Assembly (NCBI GenBank): GCA_020747065.1
Contig: JAGMVK010000002.1
Coordinates: 2,790,001 to 2,854,000, forward strand
Length of the DNA stretch: 64,000 nt
Source of the DNA: Cadophora sp. MPI-SDFR-AT-0126
Taxonomy: Eukaryota > Ascomycota > Leotiomycetes > Helotiales > Ploettnerulaceae
Reading direction: 5' to 3'
The notes under the pieces are model-generated. The model did no database searches and had not been told where the DNA came from. It was given only the letters and a program-made list of their open reading frames with translations. Position numbers and translations under genes: made by a program. Each line of letters begins with the position of its first letter. Position 1 is the stretch's first letter. This document shows positions 57,141-64,000 of this stretch, piece after piece.

Positions 57141-58445
57141 ATGAGAAGATGTGGTTTGTGTTTTGCAAATCGGTCAATTTGTAAGAGGCTTCCCTGAGTT
57201 TACCTGTAATCTTTTATTTCAATATATTGCGTTAAAATCGTCAAAGAGTCATCAATAACCAACCCTTTGGTGACTCACTGCCTGAATATCTTATCCCTTT
57301 GGTGGTATGTCCAGACAATAGACTCGTATGATCTTTGGTTAGCATCCTTGGGCCTGGAGAATGGGGAAGATGGCATACAAGCTTGCACAAACAGGCACAA
57401 TGTAATCACGTCACCTTCAAAAACACTTCTTTCAGTCGGAGAAGAAGAATGATGTCTAGGCTGTTCGTCCAGCGGGTAAATTTTTGCTCGAGAAGTATCA
57501 GAGCGTACTGTAAAGAGAGACCATACATGCACCCACTTGTCTTTTGAATTTAACGAGCTGAGAATTGTTTACATGGTCACATGTGACTTATCTACCACTT
57601 CATTCATATCTTGTTCTTTTGCTTACGGTCTGTAATTATCTGACTTCTCTTGTGCTCCTTCGTGGCTTTTTTTCGAAATTTGGATTTCTGGCTCGAGAAT
57701 ACTTGTTAAGTGTTGTATGTGGGCTAGGACTAATAATATCGCAAACTGGACTCCTGAATTAGGTGAGGCGAGAAAATTGTCCACATGAGCTTGAGAAGAA
57801 AGAAACCCCAAAATTAAGAGAAGTCTGTGGAAGAATCCGTTCGCTTTCAAGAGTTTCGAGGTTGTGGAAGCTAAATAGATTGTCCACGACACTCCAAGCG
57901 CCTAGAATCATGAACAATTGGGAAGTGTCTGATCTATCCAGGAAGGAAAGAAGTAGCTTGTAGACCTCTACCTCTCTGGACCTAATTCAAACCCTTTAAC
58001 AGCGTATTTAGATTTCATTGAGAGAGAGTCAGATGCAGTAAAATGGCAACAGACAATGGCCTCATGCAGTTAGGCGCTGTAGGTATATACTCATTTCATA
58101 GAGCCGCCTGGACAGCGTTCTGGAACTATGTCATCCCATGGCGTGAAACTCTTCTTAATTTGCCAGTAATCAGCTCATTTCCTGCCTCTTAAGAAGTTCA
58201 CTGGCCACTAGTAAACTTCGAAATGCCTCAACGGCAGCCGAAGTCGCGCTGGCCTGCCCCACGAAAGGCAAATTTCATCTCGTCCTCGTTACCAAACTTC
58301 AACAAGATCTACCACCTCGCATCCCAGCGAATTCCGATATTTCTCTCGACTTTACAAACGAACACCTACAGCAAAAGATTCCTCCCTCTCCTCCTACACT
58401 TCGATACCATCTCTGCGCACCCACTACTTCAAAATTCCGGACATA
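57141..58445. other. Intergenic region
   Basis: About 1.3 kb. Small frames around 57.3-57.9 kb and one at 58223-58474 lack support. The last 200 bp look like the leader of the next gene. Confidence 0.5.
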
Positions 58446-60003
58446 ATGGCCATTGCCATCAGCCGCGATGTTAGCAACACCTTGCTGGTCAACGAGGACG
58501 TCGAATCTTGCGATGTCCGTGAAGTCGACGCCATCGATTGTTGCTTTAGCGGAGTACGCGTCATCAATTCAAAGCTGTACAGCTGTATTTTGATTGATTG
58601 CCAGATCCTCCTCCACAGGAGCATCAAGGACGGTAGATTGAGAGGTTGCACTATTGTGGGCAGTATCTTGGCTGAATCCAATGGTTTTCCTCGCCGTCGC
58701 TCTTCTAAGTTATCCAAGCTCATAAACGTTTCGATTTCTGGCTCTAAGATATTCGATTCTACCCTCAACAAATGCTACGCCACGAGCACAACCCTGAATA
58801 GTTCTAGAGATGGTGCTTCAATCATTTTGGAATCGGCATTGGCAGACTGCAAGATCAGTACGAACCGTGCCGAGGGCAAAGGGGGGGCGATATTCGATGG
58901 CTCCATTGCCGTTAATTCAAGCTTTGGGTCTGCTGAGATCAAGAAGTCTAAGCTCACGACTTCAAGTTTCTCTCACAGCTTTCTTTCCAGCACCGTTTTG
59001 ACTTTATGCGTCCAAATCAAAGATACTGTCTTCAACGACAATTCCTTCAAGAGCTGTAGCCTTGAAAAATGTAAAATCACCGGAGATCAATCAGCCTTCG
59101 ACGATTCGAAGGCTCACAGCACCAAATTTGATAAGACCTCGATTACCAACTCTGCGATCCGGCAATCGAAAATTGTGCAATGCAAAATCCAAAACTGCGA
59201 TCCCGTACAAACCAGCGAAATCATCCAGGCCGAAGCTCAATCAACCGTATTCAACCCTTGCAAGATTACAAAGAGTGTGATGATCGACTCCAGAATCAAT
59301 GAATGTGGGGAGGTTATGCATAATAATACATTGGAGAACTGCGCCTTTATTCGACCTCCTCTAGCATTGAGTAGATGGCCCCTCGAGCTCCTGCCAGATT
59401 TGTTTTCCAAGTTCGGCCTAGGAGATACTGGTCTGATTGTTGCGATGACGGGCAAGGGTCATTTCCATGAGGAGGCAATGAGAGCAATTTACAGTCAGTG
59501 CGCTGTTGCTATTTTGGAGGCTCCCGCAGGATCCGGAGCAGGAAAGCCATATCCATTGATGCCAGTCATAAAGTAGCATGCTGCGAACACCTATACCTTG
59601 GACATCTTGTAAATACATCCTTTATCGAATCAGACGAGGTTTTATTCTGCTAAAACTAACCAACACTTCTTCTTTCCCATAGTCCCCGTCCTGCCGCCAG
59701 CACGAAAGGTGTCGTTGTCTACCAAGTTCCCACAAAAGTCCTCAGATTCGCAAAAGCCGTCCGTCATCTACGAATCGACTTCGAAGGACATACCTTTCCC
59801 TATCACTATTTCAAGGTCTCCGCCATTGCCCGGGTCTGGACCGCTGCCTTGGGTACCGTTCGACAAGTTACGATGATCAATGTCGTCCCAATCCTGCCAT
59901 TCCCAGTCAGCAAACAGAGAGAGACATGCTTGTTGCGCGCATGGATGAGCGCTTGTCTGTTGTGGGCACTAAGATTGTCGATATTACGATTACTCTGAAC
60001 TAG
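58446..60003 (+). pseudogene. Beta-helix-like repeat protein with frameshifted C-terminus
   Basis: Exon 1 is 58446-59572 and exon 2 starts at 59683. The donor, GTAGCA, is unusual, but the acceptor CCCATAG is good. Residues about 20-300 repeat a short pattern of alternating Ser/Cys and aliphatic residues (INSKLYSCILIDCQI, FKSCSLEKCKITG, SAIRQSKIVQCKIQNC), as in pentapeptide-repeat or related beta-helix proteins. A C-terminal domain follows (VYQVPTKVLRFAKAVRHLRI, then TFPYHYFKVSAIARVWTAAL). At an (AG)n run at 59916-59924 the frame shifts: the expected end (ARMDERLSVVGTKIVDITIT, stop 60001-60003) lies in another frame, and removing one AG unit would align them. As it stands, translation ends at 59998 with about 25 aberrant residues. 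The function is unknown; a structural or binding role is likely. Confidence 0.6.
59916..59924 (+). repeat. (AG)n tract at the frameshift point
   Basis: A run of AGAGAGAGA inside the coding sequence of the beta-helix-like gene, where the reading frame changes by two bases. Confidence 0.7.
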
Positions 60004-61452
60004 GAGACCTGGAATTGGATGGCACATGTTGGATCTGTTTTGGTCTGGACACCATGAGATATGGTGGTTTTGAGAACATGGTTGGATGTGGATCTGATAA
60101 GAAGCAGATCACAGTCCATGTTTTCTGTACGTATCTTGCATTATGGCTTCATGACTTTACAGGATTGGATGCTAGATTGATATACGAAATCTTAAGGGAA
60201 TAATTTGGCCAAACAAAAAGATCAGAGTGAAATGAAACTACCGCAAGTTGTCAAACTTGGAGTTTGGTAGTCTTGGATAAAAGATCATTGACTCCACACG
60301 AAATTTGGACAAACAGAATGAAAAGGTTGACTAGTGAATGGCTAGGGAAGTATACTAGCAAGAGTCTGCACAGAATCGTGTGGGAAATGCAAAGCCAGGT
60401 CTATTTGGACGATATTCTCGCAATCCCACAAAGTCATGAGAGTGTCCCGTGTGGTAAGACGTGTTCTGCTCTTGTACATTGCGATTTAGGGCCTACGCCT
60501 CTTTCATCTGCTTCCGTTGTGCAGCCAAGATATTGCCTCCGATCAAAATCCAACGTCACGAGATTGTCGATTCCGGCTCTCTCGATATGGAATTGCCTGT
60601 AGAATATAGCTCCGTTAGGCCACAAGAATGCAGAATTGATGACTTCTTCTAGATTCTGCTTTTGATCGATGTATGAACTCGTGCTTGTTATCTCGGTGTA
60701 AGTGTGACTTATTGTAAAGGTATAGTCAAAATAAGGTTGAGAGACTTGTGTGCCACTACAAAAAGATCTAGCCTCACAAATTAAGCTTGTAGACGAGGGT
60801 AGTCAAAAGATCTTTACATAAAACGATGAAAAGTAACTAAATAGTTGAGAATGGGCAAATTAGTGGGGAGATGGCCGCTCGACTCAAGTAAGAGGAGGAG
60901 GAAACGGAATCAGATAGAGAAGGACTCAGGTTCTTGGCCGTGGACGGATTATTGGAGGAGAATCGAGTGGTGTTCAGGAGTTGGGTTTTGGTAAGGGAGG
61001 TGAGATGAAGGATCAGAATGAATTGTTTTGGCGCCGGGGGTCGGGTATGCAACTGTCAGGGTCGGAGGCGGAGAAAGGTATGGGTAGTACGAAATCTGGG
61101 ATGGGTTCTGAGAAATCGAATCTGTTTCTTTGTTAGGAATGATTTCGAAGAGGATAGGGGAAAAGAATGCGCCATTAAAATGAAGCTCTTGCAAAACTTC
61201 GTAATTCTCCCAGCATCAGGCTTAATGTCAGATACACATGTAAATTCGAAATCGTGCTCGAGTACGGATTTATTGACGTCACAGGACTAATCAAAAAGTA
61301 GAATGTAATAAATGAGTCACTTTAAAGCCGTTGGATGTTGGCGCCTGGGAAGAAATTGGTTCTTGATTCGACTTTAGAAAGGTGTTAAATTGTTGGTGCT
61401 GAACTAATGGCTGACCGTTGGTCTTGGCAACTGGTTATGAACCATTCTCACT
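60004..61452. other. Intergenic region; possible small spliced frame
   Basis: About 1.45 kb. Around 60,370-60,652 a GTAAGA donor and a GATTTAG acceptor (intron about 60,452-60,489) could join two short open segments. The second contains SFICFRCAAKILPPIKI, with a Cys-x2-Cys. I cannot identify it and do not call it as a gene. The rest is featureless. Confidence 0.35.
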
Positions 61453-62480
61453 TCAGCCTTCATCTTCTTCCTCGTCTTCCTCTTCCATTTCCTCCTTATC
61501 CTCAGCCGCGCCTTCAACACTTATCTCGAACTCATAGCGCATTCTTTCATTCTCCGGTTTGGTTACATCATCTGGATCATCGACTATGATAGTCTCAGTC
61601 CCTCGAACTTCGCGAGTAACTGCCTAAATCGAGTCACTCAAGTGTTTTCAAGCTGTAGAAGGTTTCCATACTCCGAAAGGCAGTTTATACACTTTAAACT
61701 TGACCCCACTGAAGAATATCACCCTTTGGTCGACTTTACCGTTCTTTCAACAAGCGTCAGCAGCTGACATCGAGCAGCATATGATATCTGATTTACCTTC
61801 ATTGTGGGAGTTGGATGAACCCATCCCCCGCCAGACTGACTATTGGACCATTCGATCCTGGGTGAAAGCTCACCTATGCCCGCCGATCGGGCAGTGATTC
61901 CGATGGACACAGATTTTTGCGAGTTTTTCCACACATTCGTCCAGACGGATGAGCATGTCCAAGTGGTAAGCACAACCCAAAAGCCGTACCTCTTTGCGTC
62001 CTTGCAGTTCTTGATTATGGCATTAGCATTTGCCTTTCCCCATTCCAAGAACGGACTTTCGTGACGATAGCCTTTTCGGTGTACCGTGGAGTTGCACAGC
62101 AGAACAGCTCCAGCGCTCACTGACTTTTCGAGGCTGAACTCAACTGATGCTTCGGCGGGTACGCCAACAGTCGATCCATCGGCGCCCACTGAAATGCTCG
62201 GTTTATTACTGTGCACACCCTCAGATGTTACATCCTCCCAGGCGAATTCATCTGGGGTTGCTTTGATCAGGAGCTGTGTTAAGGGTTTGAAGCTTCCAGC
62301 TGCAAGTGCAGCCTCGTCGGTGAGATCCACGATAGGTTGCCACTGACCACTGTTGTTGATGTATCCACAAGTTCCAGGTCGGACATTATGGGCATGCTCT
62401 GGATGATAGAAAGCATGGCCCATTCGATGAATGGACATCAGGTCTGCATATGTCTCAGGAAGGCCCACATCGGGAGACAT
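61453..62480 (-). CDS. Gasdermin-like (RCD-1/HET-Q1 type) candidate cell-death protein
   Basis: Three exons on the minus strand: 62480-61797, 61743-61672 and 61623-61453. The introns are 53 and 48 nt with GTAAAT and GTATGG donors, and all joins are in phase, for 308 residues. I chose the ATG at 62480 because upstream codons look non-coding. The N-terminal 230 residues run: RPGTCGYINNSGQWQPIVDL (short strands with a W-x-P), an all-beta stretch (SVGADGSTVGVPAEASVEF), then YGFWVVLTTWTCSS and SVSIGITARSAGIGELSP. This parallels the gasdermin pore-forming domain, including its conserved V-V-T strand pair. Exon 2 ends the domain (RVIFFSGVKFKV). Exon 3 encodes an acidic tail rich in Asp and Glu. It is divergent from a caspase-like protease gene. 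Fungal gasdermins kill cells in allorecognition after proteolysis. The family call is by layout only. Confidence 0.5.
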
Positions 62481-62926
62481 CTTGGAGAGCTCTTGCGATG
62501 ATACCAGTTCTTTGGGGGAGGAACAGATCGTGCGGCCTGAACTTGCTTTTTGAGGCTGTGGTTCAGCTGGACACACCAGACCTCTTTGGGCGCGTAAAGT
62601 ACCGCAAACCATATGGACTACTTGTGCGGAACGCCAATTTTGGCGGCGCTGGTACAATATGCGAGTGGTTTTTGCAAACGCTCAAACGTCAATCTGCCTC
62701 CATATGTCTACGAATTTTCGCACGAAATCACAGAACAACTCGCGATCAACGAAACGATCTGCCTAATACTACTTTTGCTGCTCCAGACTCTCGATGCTAA
62801 CGTATCGCTGCCTTCCGTAACCCGGAATACATGTGCAGGAGATAGATTAGGACAAGGTTGAGAATATTTCAGCTACTGTGAACAAGACAGGACCGTCTTT
62901 GAAATGCCATTTTAGCTGCGTACGAG
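62481..62926. promoter_or_regulatory. Shared intergenic region of the gasdermin-like/protease pair
   Basis: About 450 bp separate the two divergent start codons. No gene is supported inside it; an open frame continuing upstream of the gasdermin-like ATG looks like leader sequence. I see no specific binding-site motif. Confidence 0.4.
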
Positions 62927-63962
62927 ATGGCTGATCTGACTAGAATTGGACTTGCTCTCTTTGTGTGCGGTCTCGCTTTCTTGGCCAATAAATATGGTCT
63001 TCAATTTGCACAATTCAACCAGCGAAAGCTTCTCGCGAACTTAGCTGTTGAAGAGAGCGCTTCGAACACCGATCCTGCAGACGAAACTGCTGCGGGTGGA
63101 CATGGTCATGCAGTCATCAGCACGGAACGAGCTTACGACGAGGTTCATGTTCTGCTCTTGAGCTGGGAAGGCGGTGATAAGCGCTTTTACAAGGAGTTAG
63201 AGGGACTTGCGAGGGTGTTCCGAGACTACTACAACTACGGGGCAGGTGATTCCACCATTGAAGATTTCTTGATTCCAAGCGAGAACTCGAAGAATGTCCT
63301 CGATGAGAAGCTCTCGGAATTCCTCCGATATGAGGGGCCAAGGAAACTTCTCATTATCTATTACGGAGGACATGGGGCTTTGAATGTTGGAAGGCGCGCA
63401 GTCTGGAGGAAGTAAGTTGCTAAAATGAGGACTCTTGGACTCACAAAGCTAAATACTTGATAGATTCGAGAAAGATGGACCTGAAGTTCCCTGGCATGAT
63501 CTCCAGACCAAGTTGTTTGAACGGCTTTCTGACATTTTACTGCTCATTGACTGCTGTGCCGCTGCGGGTGCTGGTGTCGTATCTGGGGCGAAAGGTCTGG
63601 TTGAGGTCGAATTTGCAGGTGGCTTTGAGGCCCCGACTCCTGTCTGGGGCCCACACAGTTTCACAAGAAGCTTAGTCAACGAACTAGAGAAAGTCTATGA
63701 CTCTGGGACAACAGTGTACAGTTTGCACCATAATTTATGGAATACACTACAGCATTATCGCCCACAGCAAAGCGGGCGAGAGATCAGAGCCAAGCCCCAC
63801 CACGAGTGGCTTGCCCCATGGCCGACGCTCCAGTATCGCAGTATTTACTTGCAAAGCCTCCTTTCTACAGCTCCAATGCAACTTCAACAGGATGCCCTGA
63901 GCCAAACAACTTCTCTACAACGCGCCAGCAGTTTTGATATCGTCAAACTTCAAGCTGTATGA
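62927..63962 (+). CDS. Caspase-like (C14/CHAT-type) protease, probably partial
   Basis: Exons 62927-63411 and 63464-63962 are joined by a 52-nt intron (GTAAGT, CTAAA, TAG) in phase, giving 327 residues as seen. The N-terminus has one membrane helix (IGLALFVCGLAFLANKYG), then a linker. The caspase-like fold has EVHVLLLSWEGGD, the catalytic His in LLIIYYGGHGAL, and after the intron the catalytic Cys in ILLLIDCCAAAGAG. It is followed by a loop and YSLHHNLWNTL. The gene shares a 447-bp intergenic region with the gasdermin-like gene and is transcribed away from it, so co-regulation and processing of that partner are plausible inferences. The stop at 63960-63962 overlaps a possible GTATGA donor, so further exons may lie beyond the window. 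Confidence 0.7.
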
Positions 63963-64000
63963 CCCCATAAATAATGCAGATGGGGAGTACTAACTTCTTG

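Noticed and set aside
60264..60652. Possible small spliced zinc-ribbon-like gene
   Set aside because: One donor and one acceptor can be drawn, but the start is unclear and I recognise no family. Mentioned only under the intergenic entry.
61648..61650. Ending the gasdermin-like gene at this TGA
   Set aside because: An intron at 61624-61671 with GT/AG ends skips it, and the following acidic exon is open and protein-like. The shorter form remains possible as an isoform.
61719..61796. C-terminal end of the long unspliced minus-strand frame (stop 61719)
   Set aside because: It lies in a predicted 53-nt intron with a GCTGAC branch point. Splicing restores a conserved-looking strand (RVIFFSGVKF).
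1..64000. tRNA or rRNA genes and CRISPR arrays
   Set aside because: I saw no cloverleaf with A/B boxes, no rRNA-like block and no regular spaced repeats. A covariance-model scan (tRNAscan-SE, Infernal) would be decisive for RNA genes.

Overview
This window is nuclear DNA of a filamentous ascomycete (Pezizomycotina; a leotiomycete is my best guess, at low confidence). Three things point there. Genes carry short introns (mostly 44-150 nt) with GTRNGT donors and CTRAY branch points. Orthologues typical of the group are present (Bdp1, Bre1, Pbn1, Nhx1, a fungal SARAF). A 7-kb retrotransposon carries the C-to-T/G-to-A signature of repeat-induced point mutation (RIP).

Layout. 1-6.3 kb: the 3' end of an unknown gene, an array of CATATG-type palindromes, and two coiled-coil genes (1151-3757 and 4844-6310) that share a C-terminal module with a third gene at 27.1-28.1 kb. 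7.1-26.5 kb is the conserved core: a GFA-like zinc protein, TFIIIB subunit Bdp1, H2B ubiquitin ligase Bre1, SARAF, GPI mannosyltransferase subunit Pbn1, endosomal Na+/H+ exchanger Nhx1, a GPH-type sugar transporter and an epoxide-hydrolase-like enzyme. 29.6-45.1 kb is an accessory cluster of four proteins that share a helical repeat. Two of the four are split by transposons: a RIP-degraded Ty3/Gypsy element (33304-40410) and a piggyBac-family relic (42651-44411). 46.9-57.1 kb holds two MFS sugar transporters, one with nine exons, and a serine beta-lactamase-fold gene with an in-frame stop. 58.4-64 kb holds a beta-helix-like repeat protein with a dinucleotide-slippage frameshift, then a divergent pair: a gasdermin-like protein and a caspase-like (C14/CHAT-type) protease that runs to the window edge.

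The most exciting candidate system is that last pair. In fungi, gasdermin-like pore formers (RCD-1, HET-Q1) are often encoded beside the protease that activates them. Here the gasdermin-like protein ends in a very acidic tail supplied by its last exon, a plausible inhibitory piece. The family call rests on motif layout and needs a profile search.

The second is the helical-repeat cluster. Removing the retrotransposon and one copy of its target duplication rejoins the interrupted paralogue in frame, and the junction then matches the repeat of its neighbour.
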